Below, one piece after another: positions 49,476 to 58,785 of a stretch of 64,000 nt of DNA. The notes beneath the pieces are model-generated. The model worked only from the letters and a program-made list of their open reading frames with translations, had not been told where the DNA came from and ran no database searches. Position 1 is the first letter of the stretch; the number at the start of each line of letters is the position of its first letter. The position numbers and the translations under genes are program-made. Origin of the DNA: Caryophanales bacterium (GTDB lineage Bacteria; Bacillota; Bacilli; Exiguobacteriales; Exiguobacteriaceae); NCBI GenBank assembly GCA_902362975.1, contig CABIYO010000009.1:13626-77625 (forward strand), given 5' to 3'.

Positions 49476-50689
49476 CCGACTGCCTCCTCTTCTGCAGGTT
49501 CTTCTTCTAATACTGGCGGTTCTGCCTCAAACGGGTCGTCGTTCGAATCATTCAGGAACGGGTCTTCTTCCTCGTCCTCATTCGGGAATGTCGGAATGAC
49601 CGGTTCGACCGGATCCGGTGGGGGAAGCGGAACGGAACTCTTCGTCACGATTTCCGGTGTCGGTGCATAAAAATCAAAACCGAGTAATTCCATCGTCTCC
49701 CCTTCTTCAGTCACAGTGACCCGGTAGAGCTTACCTGACTGACCATCTTGTCCTGACTGGGTGACCGATGAACTTCCAGATGGGAGCGATGATGAGAAAC
49801 GGACGACTTTTTGATGTGGTACCGTCTTCACTTCTTCCACTCTCGCTTCGAAAGCGGCGTCAAACGGTTGCCCGAGCAATTGGACCGTCACAGCGCCACC
49901 TTCATTCAAGACGAGGATGGCGTACGATGTGTCTTCTCGGTTTTGAACAGCAAAGTTTGAGCGCTCATCGACTTTCGTGTCATAGCCTAGTTCCACCCCG
50001 GAAGGAAGTGTTTCATGCGGCACACGTTCAAGAATGGCGAACGGTGTCGCCGCAAATAGGCGGTAGAACGAAGACCCGAGTGTCGTGAGCGCTTCGTAAT
50101 CTGCTCCGAACGATTTAAGACTGAAGATGTCTCCCGCCGCCATCTCAAATCCGTTCATCCGATCGAGCGCTGATTGCATGGCTGGTGTCGGGCTCACGGT
50201 GAACGAAGCGACGACTTCATTTTCTGCCGCTACTTGCTCTAGTGTCACAGATGACTCCAACATCGACGCGGCATCTATCAACGCCGGGGCAATCATCGTC
50301 AACGTCACAGGCTGACCTTCGAGATAAGGCTCGACTTTCGACTCGTCTATCGTTGTCAGTAGAGGGTATGCGCCCGCATCCTTAATCGACTCAAGCGTAT
50401 TCGAGACATCGAACGTCACGACCTCTTTTCCGATCTCCATGACCGTCCCATCCACCAAATTGATTGAAAAGGGTGCCGTATTAAAATCTTTGATCGCATT
50501 ATCGAGACGAACGTTCGCTTCTTCTTTCGTCATCCCTGATACGTCGACACCCGCGACCGTCGTGTCTTCTTTATATGTAGCACTCGACTCAGCGGACGCG
50601 TCTAAATAATTGACGAGTCCAATCGTCGGTAATGTCACGAGTGCGACGAGTCCAATCAAAATGATAAGATGCATCCCATACCGCTTCAT
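49472..50689 (-). CDS. VanW-like / peptidoglycan-binding membrane protein
   Basis: A protein of 405 residues with one N-terminal membrane helix (about 7-28), then a segment TTVAGVDVSGMTKEEANVRL, typical of the PG_binding_4 region that comes before VanW domains, a VanW-like middle (about 165-270, GDIFSLKSFGADYEAL), and an acidic proline-rich tail (about 345-405). Such proteins stand at the wall side of the membrane. It is the first gene of the pilus operon, so it may help the pilus cross the wall. Confidence 0.72.
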   Translation of the reverse strand: MKRYGMHLIILIGLVALVTLPTIGLVNYLDASAESSATYKEDTTVAGVDVSGMTKEEANVRLDNAIKDFNTAPFSINLVDGTVMEIGKEVVTFDVSNTLESIKDAGAYPLLTTIDESKVEPYLEGQPVTLTMIAPALIDAASMLESSVTLEQVAAENEVVASFTVSPTPAMQSALDRMNGFEMAAGDIFSLKSFGADYEALTTLGSSFYRLFAATPFAILERVPHETLPSGVELGYDTKVDERSNFAVQNREDTSYAILVLNEGGAVTVQLLGQPFDAAFEARVEEVKTVPHQKVVRFSSSLPSGSSSVTQSGQDGQSGKLYRVTVTEEGETMELLGFDFYAPTPEIVTKSSVPLPPPDPVEPVIPTFPNEDEEEDPFLNDSNDDPFEAEPPVLEEEPAEEEAVG

Positions 50690-50846
50690 GTAAAATCCCC
50701 CCGTGTCTAATCCGACTTCTATTCTATATATCCGTTCAGCGTATAACTTTAGTATAATATGTATTGTACAAAAAATAACATTTAATTCAGTATTGCATAC
50801 GTTATTTTCCGATTATTTTACTTTTTTTGAATAGGAGGTCAATGTC

Positions 50847-51296
50847 TTGTCGCATTCCGAAAAAGGGTTTACGCTCGTCGAAGTGCTCGTTTCCATCGTC
50901 GTCGTTTCCATCTTGGCAGGAGCCATGATGAGTATCTTCTCGCAAAGTCTTCAAATTACCTCTTCTGATTTAGATCGAACGGTTGCAAATCAAATTGCAC
51001 AAAGCACGTTACATACGATTGAACGCAGAGCGAAGGAGTCTGACACTTCATTTTCTCTTGATGCGTTGAAAACAGATGTGAATGGAACTTGTGATTTATG
51101 TTCGACCACAATCAATGGTCGCGATTATTCGATTGACATTGATGCCGTTCAAACTTCTTCGAACGTTATGGACGTGACCATCATCGTTGATTCCGATACG
51201 TTACTCCAACCAATCACGCTGAAAGGAGTCGTGGCTGATGCGAGCCTCCATGAAAAGTTCCCTGAAACGAGCAATCCAGAAGCTACAACGCTCTGA
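50847..51296 (+). CDS. Minor pilin-like protein (PilV type)
   Basis: A protein of 149 residues from TTG at 50847 with AGGAGG upstream. The prepilin site is GFTLVEVLVSIVVVSILAGA right after a short SHSEK leader, so cleavage would be before F. The rest is a small globular domain with a CDLCS pair. It opens a three-gene plus-strand operon divergent from the main pilus operon. Confidence 0.88.
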   Translation: MSHSEKGFTLVEVLVSIVVVSILAGAMMSIFSQSLQITSSDLDRTVANQIAQSTLHTIERRAKESDTSFSLDALKTDVNGTCDLCSTTINGRDYSIDIDAVQTSSNVMDVTIIVDSDTLLQPITLKGVVADASLHEKFPETSNPEATTL

Positions 51297-51798
51297 AGAA
51301 GGTGTCACACTTGTTGAGTTGTTGTTGGCGCTCGTTATTTCCACCATCTTCGCCGGAATTATCATCGCGGTATTTTTATCTGGGACGCTCGGCTTTCGTT
51401 TGACGAATGATTCTAGTTCTCTTCGAGCAGAAGCGGACTATTTGATTGCTTCGGTCATGCAGGACTTGAACCAAACGAAATTTGATGCGATGACTGAACG
51501 TAATGGGGTCTATACGTTTCACGTCTTAAATGACCCGAAAGTATCGGCGAATGGGATTTTGTATCGTGAAAGCGGCTATCTCGATACCGGCAAAACATTA
51601 TCCGCTGCTTCCTTCTCTTCTTCTACGAATGATGTCGTACTCCAATCGATGGACATTTCGATTGTTGACGGTGCCGTCGAAGCGAGAGTCAATCAGCCAT
51701 CCTACTATAAGTCTGGCTTGATTGAACTGACAATCACACTATCTCCAGCCAATGATCCATCTGAGACGAAGACATTCAAGAGTGCCATCCCATTCTGA
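51238..51798 (+). CDS. Minor pilin-like protein (PilW type)
   Basis: A protein of 186 residues from ATG at 51238 (AAAGGAG upstream), overlapping the previous gene by 59 bases. The prepilin motif EEGVTLVELLLALVISTIFA is at about 20-40, cleavage after G. The long overlap implies translational coupling. The globular part is Ser/Asn-rich. Confidence 0.87.
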   Translation: MRASMKSSLKRAIQKLQRSEEGVTLVELLLALVISTIFAGIIIAVFLSGTLGFRLTNDSSSLRAEADYLIASVMQDLNQTKFDAMTERNGVYTFHVLNDPKVSANGILYRESGYLDTGKTLSAASFSSSTNDVVLQSMDISIVDGAVEARVNQPSYYKSGLIELTITLSPANDPSETKTFKSAIPF

Positions 51799-51814
51799 AA
51801 AGGAGTTTGTACCT

Positions 51815-53455
51815 ATGAAGCAAGATGAACGAGGTTACGTCCTCATTCTTGTCCTCGTGACCATGGCGGCATTAGCCGTCTTGTCACTTGCTGCCATCCA
51901 AGTCAACTTAGCGACAAATAAACAGACCATCATTCGCGTTGACGAGACACAACTCGATGCCGACGTCAAAAGTACGTTAAATCTTCTAGTTGCTGATTTA
52001 AAGACAACATTTCCGATTCACGATGAAGCAGATGTACCTAATTACATGAAATCGGAGCAAGCCTTTCAAGACGAAATCAATTCGTTACTCGTGAGTAATC
52101 AATCATATACCGGAAACCAATTGTCCGGAGATAACGATGTCGTCTATTCGATTGAACGCTCTACTGCAGATCGAACCGATGCCCCATTCACAACTGTCCT
52201 CACACTGACAGCAACGGGCACGACAGTCCCAAAAGCCGAGCAACCAATACAAACGGCTACGTACACACAAGAAGTATATGTGACCGCCCTACCATCTTTT
52301 TTGTATTACGTACTCGGGTCTGACGAGCAGCTGACAGTCAATGGTCCACCTAAAATCACAGGAAACATCTTTGTCGGAAATAGTGATGCTTCGACGAATG
52401 AATTAAACGTTCAACGAACTGCATTCTACCAACTAGGTTCAACAAAGAAATCACTTGAAAATAGTTCGACGAGTCGATTTTATTTGGATGGAAAAATCGA
52501 TTTAGCACCTGGAGCGACTTGTGATGGTTGCGAGTTAAACGAATATTTCACAAGTGACGCGACACCGATTGCAGGAGAAAAACCAAAGATTGGTGAGATT
52601 GATTCATCCTTCTCACCATTCAATTTCGACTATTCGATTATTCAATACGTCAATCGCTTCCAATCTGCTACGAAACTAAGCTACGAAGATGCGCCTGCCA
52701 CTTCCATTTTTAATAGCGGACGGATACCAGCAATCTCAAGTCCTCCTTACTTGGAGCAGCCCAACCTCGGATTGACGGAATATATCGACAAACAGCAGAT
52801 TGATGCGATTGATTCTCTTAAAATCATCACATCACCCGTCGCCGCTTCTACCATTATTAGTGAATCGGTCGCGAGCTCTAACGTGCCGCTCTTATTCGAT
52901 GGGGACGTCATCATCGAAGCGGTACGTCCAATCACAATTAGTCGCCCACTTATTGTGAATGGAAACCTCACGATTCGAGGAAATGTCGCGTTCAATACGA
53001 CTATATACGCCCTGAAAGATGCCTTTATCGACCGTGCTTCCATCACAGGGGTCAGCCAGTCCCAAAACAGCTCTCTCGTTCTGTTAGCGAAAGGAAAAGT
53101 GTTGTTAAATCGAATCAATGAATTTAAAAACGCGACGACACCGCTCCAAGCATTTTTATATAGTGACTCAGAGGAGAAGAGTAAACTGTACGCGGTTGGC
53201 TCCATCATCAATATAAAAGGTGGTCTTTACAGTCGTGGTCCACTAGAAATCAATACATTCCGGGGAACGTTCCAACCATTACCAACCCAAAGTGCAAAAG
53301 AGGCCCAGTTTGCACCAGGTAACCGGACTCCGACCGATGATATCGATAAATCACGCCTGATCATGACGTATAACGAAGGTGTGTTTGAACAAATCAATAC
53401 GTTACCTGTTTCCAACCAGCTTCAGCTATTCACGGCACGCCCGGTCAAACAATGA
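51815..53455 (+). CDS. Large PilX-like surface protein
   Basis: A protein of 546 residues from ATG at 51815 with AAAAGGAG upstream. It begins KQDERGYVLILVLVTMAALA, a PilX-type N-terminal segment (cleavage before Y; no Glu5, as common in PilX/GspK-like proteins). The rest is a long beta-rich region with right-handed repeat character (about 370-480, LIVNGNLTIRGNVAFNTTIY). Its size suits a tip-located minor pilin that starts or caps the fibre. Confidence 0.8.
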   Translation: MKQDERGYVLILVLVTMAALAVLSLAAIQVNLATNKQTIIRVDETQLDADVKSTLNLLVADLKTTFPIHDEADVPNYMKSEQAFQDEINSLLVSNQSYTGNQLSGDNDVVYSIERSTADRTDAPFTTVLTLTATGTTVPKAEQPIQTATYTQEVYVTALPSFLYYVLGSDEQLTVNGPPKITGNIFVGNSDASTNELNVQRTAFYQLGSTKKSLENSSTSRFYLDGKIDLAPGATCDGCELNEYFTSDATPIAGEKPKIGEIDSSFSPFNFDYSIIQYVNRFQSATKLSYEDAPATSIFNSGRIPAISSPPYLEQPNLGLTEYIDKQQIDAIDSLKIITSPVAASTIISESVASSNVPLLFDGDVIIEAVRPITISRPLIVNGNLTIRGNVAFNTTIYALKDAFIDRASITGVSQSQNSSLVLLAKGKVLLNRINEFKNATTPLQAFLYSDSEEKSKLYAVGSIINIKGGLYSRGPLEINTFRGTFQPLPTQSAKEAQFAPGNRTPTDDIDKSRLIMTYNEGVFEQINTLPVSNQLQLFTARPVKQ

Positions 53456-53460
53456 ACATA

Positions 53461-53493
53461 AAAAAGAAGCCGACATCAAATCGGCTTCTTTTT
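53461..53493. terminator. Bidirectional terminator between minor pilin operon and Big2 gene
   Basis: A perfect stem AAAAAGAAGCCGA/TCGGCTTCTTTTT with a 7-base loop. A and T tails on both sides let it serve both converging genes. Confidence 0.9.
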
Positions 53494-53500
53494 CGTATAC

Positions 53501-55015
53501 TTAGTAAAAATCACCCGCCGGTGTATCGACACCAGGGTTTGGATCTGTGCCATCTTTCACTTGGACGTAGAAATATTGGGAGATTGGCTCTGGACCCCCA
53601 CCGTTCGGGAATGAGGCGCTGACGTCTTGTGTCACGAGCCCCACTTTTGCAAGTCCGGGTTTCAACAGTTTCAACTCTCCCTGATCAATCGTTAGCACAT
53701 CTGTCCCTTCCAATACCGTCAATCCGTAGCCCGTGACGTTTGCCGTATCTGGATAGAATGTGATTTGTTTGCTGTACGAATATGGGCTGTCACTCATGTA
53801 CAGGATGACGTTAGGCGTCGAAATCAACTGAGGGTATTCTTTGACGTCAATCAATGTGCTTTTCGATTGCCCTGGATAATCTGTAAGTTTAACAAGTATG
53901 GTGACGCCACCCTCGCTCCCATGTTCGGCACGAACCGTTGCAACGTTTGCTCCAGTTTCAGAGACAGACAATGCAGTAGATGAGGACGTCCAGTCAACTC
54001 CTAGTGGTCCAGTCAACTTAGACCCATCTAATTTCGTCTGGTCTAAAGTAATACTCGCAGATTGTTTGATGAGTGTACCTTGCGCATCTTGATATACCCA
54101 TAGTTCATTCGGTTTCGGGTTCAATGCGAGATCTGGCAACTTGACCTTCACTTTTAAATCATTCGACTTCACGACATGACCATTCGGATACGTATATGTC
54201 ACCCGAATTGTCGTCTCCCCTACTGTTTTAGGAGAAATCGCAACATTAGCCCCATTTGACTTCAGTCCGATAATGTTGTCGTTGTCGCTTTCCCATTTTA
54301 GTTTAGAGAAATCAATGGACCCAGATGCTTGTGCATTTACTGATGCCGATTCTCCGACATACAGGGTTAACGTTTTTGGAATGGTTAAGGAAACGCCTTT
54401 TATAGTTACCTTTTGAGATGAAAAAGTTCCTGGATTATCATCTATGGCGCGATCGTGCTTCGTAGTGCCTTGTCCGGCATGATCGGCATAAAACGAATAC
54501 ATATAATTTCCTGTATTAAATGTAAATTCACCTGGTGTTGTCGCAATTAGAGGAATAGAAACGACAGTTAACAACTGACTCGTTGATAAATCTTTGCATT
54601 TCACGTCTACTCCGGCTTTCTTTTTTCCACATTCAATCGAGACTTTCCCTTTTAACTCTCTCGTATCCGAATTGAACGTAAATCCTTCAGGCAAATCTCT
54701 ATTATCAGGAACCGTAAACTCTTTAGGAATTTTCTCAACGAATTCAGCATCCCATTCAACTAATTCATAAGAATTTAAGTTAGGTCCCTTCACTTCAGTA
54801 AGGATTTTTTCTACGTTAAAAGAATACGTTAACATAATTTTTGATTGAACCCATCCAACGCTCGGTGAAATTGTGCGAGTCACTTCATCATTAACTGGTG
54901 TCGTGATCGGATAATCGCTATCTTTCTTAGCAAACGTTGAGGAGTAAATAGAAAGGATGAATACTGTCGCAATCAATATGATCAGGCCGTACTTGGATCT
55001 CGGATGCTTGAACAT
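53501..55015 (-). CDS. Secreted Big2-type Ig-like protein
   Basis: A protein of 504 residues with an N-terminal hydrophobic signal or anchor (about 8-29). A cadherin/Ig-like first part (about 80-200, with EGFTFNSDTRELKGKV and a Cys pair) is followed by a Big2 module (about 205-293, LTIPKTLTLYVGESASVNAQ) and two more beta domains. It has no LPxTG or membrane anchor at the end. It converges with the minor pilin operon. A surface or pilus-linked adhesive role is possible, but nothing in the sequence proves it. Confidence 0.75.
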   Translation of the reverse strand: MFKHPRSKYGLIILIATVFILSIYSSTFAKKDSDYPITTPVNDEVTRTISPSVGWVQSKIMLTYSFNVEKILTEVKGPNLNSYELVEWDAEFVEKIPKEFTVPDNRDLPEGFTFNSDTRELKGKVSIECGKKKAGVDVKCKDLSTSQLLTVVSIPLIATTPGEFTFNTGNYMYSFYADHAGQGTTKHDRAIDDNPGTFSSQKVTIKGVSLTIPKTLTLYVGESASVNAQASGSIDFSKLKWESDNDNIIGLKSNGANVAISPKTVGETTIRVTYTYPNGHVVKSNDLKVKVKLPDLALNPKPNELWVYQDAQGTLIKQSASITLDQTKLDGSKLTGPLGVDWTSSSTALSVSETGANVATVRAEHGSEGGVTILVKLTDYPGQSKSTLIDVKEYPQLISTPNVILYMSDSPYSYSKQITFYPDTANVTGYGLTVLEGTDVLTIDQGELKLLKPGLAKVGLVTQDVSASFPNGGGPEPISQYFYVQVKDGTDPNPGVDTPAGDFY

Positions 55016-55089
55016 GGAAAGTCCTCCAGTCGGTTTGTCTTCACACTTCTTCAGTTAATTCATACCCTTTCCAATCCCATTTAACAAGT

Positions 55090-56304
55090 TCATTTTTTCA
55101 AACTTTGGAAATGAGTTCTCACTTCGCTAATGAAATAAAGAGACCCGGTCACAATCAGCGTCCCACTTGTCGGTGCTTCCATCCAATCGCTTAGCCAGCT
55201 TTTCCATTCAACGAAGCGTGCCCCATCGCTTTCAAGATGATCTCTCGTTCTCGCACGTGGAAAATCAAACGTTGTCTCATACACGTCGCCAACCTCTTGA
55301 AGCGTGTGAATCATCGCGTCACGGTCCTTGTCTGCTAAAATCGCCGTCAGCACGGTCACATCTTGTTCGTGTCTCGCTTGCACAACCAACGCCTCGATGC
55401 CTTCCTGGTTGTGCGCCCCATCCAAAATCACACGTGGTCGTTTGGAGACGAGTTCATATCGCCCAGGATGTTGTGCTCGCTCGAGCCCCCTTCGGATAGC
55501 GTCATCACTCCAACCGAGATGACGCGCTACGGCGACAGCACATGCCCCGTTATAGGCTTGATGATGCCCCGTCAACCCGAGCACGACAGATGGCAGGTCT
55601 TGATAAGTCACGACGGTCTCTGCTCCGTCCACAATTTTTTTCACGAGTGGACGAACATCTTGAATGGAAGATTCTACATCGTCCCCTTTTTGATGCAATA
55701 ACTCAATCAACGATTTCTTCTCGACACTATGGAACATCGGCACGCCATGTTTCATGATGCCGTACTTTTCCAGTGCAATCTCTTCAAGCGTATCGCCGAG
55801 AATGCCTTGATGGTCATGTCCGATTGATGTGACAATCGTCGCGAGTGGTTGCTTCAATACGTTCGTCGAATCGAGGCGACCCCCGAGACCGACTTCCCAA
55901 ATGATCAAGTCTGGACGTGTGTCATCAAAATAGCACCATGCCATCATCGTCAAGAGCTCGAACTCCGTCAACGTCTCTGGCGCATCGTCCGCACACGCTT
56001 TGACTCGATTCGCCACGGCGACGAGCGCCTCTTCAGGAATCGGTTCTCCGTTCAACATAATCCGCTCCTCGAACTGGACGATGTAAGGGGATGTGAATGT
56101 GCCGACGGATAAACCGTTCTCCATCGCCATCGCCCGTAAAAACGCGACGGTCGACCCTTTTCCGTTCGTCCCGGCCACATGGATCGATGGGCGTTCTTCT
56201 AACCCTAACTGCTCAATCATCCAGTTCATCCGCTCAAGACCCGGTTTGATCCCGAAGCGAAGCTGTCCACTCAACCAATCGAATACATCTTGTCTCGTCT
56301 TCAT
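55090..56304 (-). CDS. folC: Folylpolyglutamate synthase / dihydrofolate synthase
   Basis: A protein of 404 residues. ATP-binding HVAGTNGKGSTVAFLRAM, folate-binding SVGTFTSPYIVQFEERI, EVGLGGRLDSTNVLKQPLA, and GHHQAYNGACAVAVARHL are standard. It adds glutamate to folates (and dihydropteroate). In many Bacillales folC directly follows valS; here other genes lie between. It is divergent from selO, sharing a 109-base region. Confidence 0.96.
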   Translation of the reverse strand: MKTRQDVFDWLSGQLRFGIKPGLERMNWMIEQLGLEERPSIHVAGTNGKGSTVAFLRAMAMENGLSVGTFTSPYIVQFEERIMLNGEPIPEEALVAVANRVKACADDAPETLTEFELLTMMAWCYFDDTRPDLIIWEVGLGGRLDSTNVLKQPLATIVTSIGHDHQGILGDTLEEIALEKYGIMKHGVPMFHSVEKKSLIELLHQKGDDVESSIQDVRPLVKKIVDGAETVVTYQDLPSVVLGLTGHHQAYNGACAVAVARHLGWSDDAIRRGLERAQHPGRYELVSKRPRVILDGAHNQEGIEALVVQARHEQDVTVLTAILADKDRDAMIHTLQEVGDVYETTFDFPRARTRDHLESDGARFVEWKSWLSDWMEAPTSGTLIVTGSLYFISEVRTHFQSLKK

Positions 56305-56413
56305 CTTTCACACTCCTACTGTTTACACTTCTGTTTCATCTTATCAAAATTCACGACAGCCGTTGTGGAAAACAGTCTGTGCTATACTCGAAGCGAAGAA
56401 GGAGGCATGCGCC

Positions 56414-57850
56414 ATGACAACTGACTGGAACTTCGAGGCGACGTACCTCGAACTACGTGATATTTTTTACGACCGTGGACCCATCCATCCGGTCGACAAT
56501 CCGACACTCGTCTTGTTTAACGATTCATTAGCCGCTTCGCTCGGTCTTGATGCGCAAAGTGTCAAACAAGACATCGCTTTACTTGCCGGCAATCGTCAAA
56601 CCGAAACGTCTTTCTCTCAAGCATACGCCGGACACCAATTCGGCAACTTGACAATGCTCGGGGATGGACGCGCCCTCATGCTCGGGGAACATGTGACGCC
56701 GAACGGGAAACGTGTCGATGTGCAACTGAAGGGTTCTGGACCGACGGAGTATTCTAGAGGGGGCGACGGACGGGCCGCACTCGGGCCGATGGTACGCGAG
56801 TTCATCATCAGCGAGGCGATGCACGCTCTCGGCATCCCGACAAACCGGGCGCTCGCCGTCGTTCAGACAGGGGAAGCCATCATGCGTCAAGGTCCAAAGC
56901 ACGGAGCCATCCTGACTCGGGTCGCCTCAAGTCATCTTCGTGTCGGAACATTCCAATTCGCGGCAGGTGCCGGCTCCATCGATGACGTTATCGCTCTTAC
57001 TGAAATAGCCATCAAACGACACGACCCAGACTTGATTGATGCACCCGATTGTTACGAACAGTTCCTCGGACGCGTCGTCGAAAGACAGGCGAGACTGATT
57101 GCCAACTGGCAACTCGTCGGGTTCATTCATGGGGTGATGAATACAGACAATATGTTCATCAGCGGAGAAGGTCTCGATTACGGACCGTGCGCGTTCATGG
57201 ACACGTATCATCCGGAGACGGTCTTCAGCTCGATTGACCGAGACGGACGTTACGCCTATGCGAACCAACCATATATCGGGTCTTGGAACCTCGCCCGACT
57301 CGCAGAGACATTGCTGCCGCTCCTTGGCGAGACGAAAGAAGAAGCGGTCGATGTGGCGAACAAACAGCTCACCCGTTATACCGAGTTATATAAAGAAGCG
57401 TACTTTACCGGACTCGCGCATAAGATTGGTCTATTCGTCCGAAAAGACGGTGACGATACGCTAACGAATGAACTGCTTCGATTGATGGTAGAGACGGAGG
57501 CAGATTATACGAATACGTTCCGCTCGCTGACGCTCGGTGAGATGGAATCGCTCCCATTCGCAACTCGGGAAGACGGGAAGGCGTGGCTTGGTGCTTGGCG
57601 AAAACGTTTGAGTGAGCAAGGTCTCCCGGACGAGGACGTCAGTCGAATCATGCGCCAATATAATCCGGCCGTTATTCCCCGAAATCATCATGTCGAAAAA
57701 GCGATTCAAGCAGCAGAACGAGGCGACTTCGGACCGACCGAGGCGCTACTCACGATTTTGCGTGACCCTTATAACTACGACCACCCTCCTGAATACGTAT
57801 CGGCAGGTCCACCGCGGACGTATCCGTACCAAACGTTTTGTGGCACGTGA
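56414..57850 (+). CDS. selO: SelO/YdiU family protein AMPylase
   Basis: A protein of 478 residues from ATG at 56414 with GAAGGAGG upstream. Pseudokinase-fold landmarks: YAGHQFGNLTMLGDGRALML, LKGSGPTEYSRGGDGRAALG, VRVASSHLRVG-like TRVASSHLRVGTFQF, and metal site HGVMNTDNMFISG with DYGPCAFMDTY. The C-terminal YQTFCGT has Cys where eukaryotic forms have selenocysteine. It transfers AMP to proteins, linked to redox stress in studied members. Confidence 0.96.
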   Translation: MTTDWNFEATYLELRDIFYDRGPIHPVDNPTLVLFNDSLAASLGLDAQSVKQDIALLAGNRQTETSFSQAYAGHQFGNLTMLGDGRALMLGEHVTPNGKRVDVQLKGSGPTEYSRGGDGRAALGPMVREFIISEAMHALGIPTNRALAVVQTGEAIMRQGPKHGAILTRVASSHLRVGTFQFAAGAGSIDDVIALTEIAIKRHDPDLIDAPDCYEQFLGRVVERQARLIANWQLVGFIHGVMNTDNMFISGEGLDYGPCAFMDTYHPETVFSSIDRDGRYAYANQPYIGSWNLARLAETLLPLLGETKEEAVDVANKQLTRYTELYKEAYFTGLAHKIGLFVRKDGDDTLTNELLRLMVETEADYTNTFRSLTLGEMESLPFATREDGKAWLGAWRKRLSEQGLPDEDVSRIMRQYNPAVIPRNHHVEKAIQAAERGDFGPTEALLTILRDPYNYDHPPEYVSAGPPRTYPYQTFCGT

Positions 57851-57882
57851 ACCATCTCGCTTTTGCGAGGTGGTTTTTTTGA
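57850..57882 (+). terminator. Terminator after selO
   Basis: The stem AACCATCTCGC/GCGAGGTGGTT (one G-T pair, 4-base loop) is followed by seven T. It begins at the stop codon. Confidence 0.9.
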
Positions 57883-57932
57883 AACTTCTTTCTCATATAT
57901 ACGTAATAAGGAGTGTTCTGTTTTGAAAGGAA

Positions 57933-58398
57933 ATGATGATGAATGAAATGACACTCGCTTATTGGAATCAATAGTTGGAAAAAAAGTAAAGTTCACCCGT
58001 TGACCGAAGTCGAAGCATTTCAATTTGGTGATGACGCAAATGCGTTAGCAGAACTAGTCGTCTCTGGAAAGAAAACCGCAACATGTTCCGCATATATGCT
58101 TTATGAGATTGAGAATGAACCACTCCCTTACATCGGACAGTACGCTATCGTTCTCGATGCAGCAGATCAACCCATGGCCATCATTCAAACGACCGAAGTC
58201 ACGATTCAGGCGATGAATGAGGTATCCGAAGTGTTTGCATTAGCTGAAGGTGAAGGAACTTACAGAGAATGGTGGGATATCCATGAGCGATTCTTTGGTG
58301 AACTACTCGGTTCGTATCAAATGTCTTTTGCACCAAACATGAACATTGTCTGTGAACGCTTTACAGTAGTGGACCATTCAATGCGAAGAAGTGATTGA
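57933..58398 (+). pseudogene. ASCH-domain protein with frameshifted N-terminus
   Basis: The first frame starts after GAAAGG and reads MNEMTLAYWNQ, the usual N-terminus of ASCH proteins, then stops at TAG (57972-57974). The family continues in the +1 frame as KVHPLTEVEAFQFGDDAN, SGKKTATCSAYMLYEIENEP, and FAPNMNIVCERFTVV. Shortly after the break is a run of seven A, a common place of indels. A shortened product could start at TTG 58000, but no ribosome site is there. ASCH domains are thought to bind RNA or modified nucleotides. Confidence 0.75.
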
Positions 58399-58595
58399 AC
58401 GTGAAAATGACCATTTTGCCGATGCTAGTCATCACCGCTTCAGCATCTTACGTAGTGTATAGTCTATATCTAACATTAGTCGATCAACCGATTCAGCCAC
58501 AGTTGACTGGTGTGGCAATCGGTCTTCTTTTCACGTCTTCATACTACATCACAACAGGTCGCTTGCCGTTTTGGAGTGAAGAGGAAGAGGCATGA
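58395..58595 (+). CDS. Small two-helix membrane protein
   Basis: A protein of up to 66 residues (TTG at 58395 overlapping the previous stop, or ATG at 58407, 62 residues). Two hydrophobic helices (about 8-27 and 38-54) and an acidic tail. Coupled by ATGA to the next gene. Unknown function. Confidence 0.6.
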   Translation: MNVKMTILPMLVITASASYVVYSLYLTLVDQPIQPQLTGVAIGLLFTSSYYITTGRLPFWSEEEEA

Positions 58596-58768
58596 GACGC
58601 ATCTATATCGCTCTCTTGGTTAGTGGTGCGGTTCTATATTCCACGTACATCGTCCACCTGTTTCGAATCGGTTTCACGACCCCACTCTACACCCAACTCC
58701 CAATGCTATTGACGATTGGAGTCATCGCCTTGTGGCTTTTCAACAAACGAACCGAACGTCGCTCTTGA
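58592..58768 (+). CDS. Small two-helix membrane protein, 58 residues
   Basis: Starts MRRIYIALLVSGAVLYSTYI at an ATGA overlap with the preceding gene. Second helix at about 38-51 and a basic end. It is similar in size and layout to the gene before, so the two may be a related pair. Its stop lies inside the terminator stem. Confidence 0.6.
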   Translation: MRRIYIALLVSGAVLYSTYIVHLFRIGFTTPLYTQLPMLLTIGVIALWLFNKRTERRS

Positions 58769-58785
58769 CGCTCGGTTCTTGTTTT
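58750..58785 (+). terminator. Terminator after the small membrane genes
   Basis: AACCGAACGTC/GACGCTCGGTT (one mismatch, 6-base loop) followed by CTTGTTTT. It overlaps the last codons of the 58-residue gene and faces the lipoprotein gene end. Confidence 0.8.
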
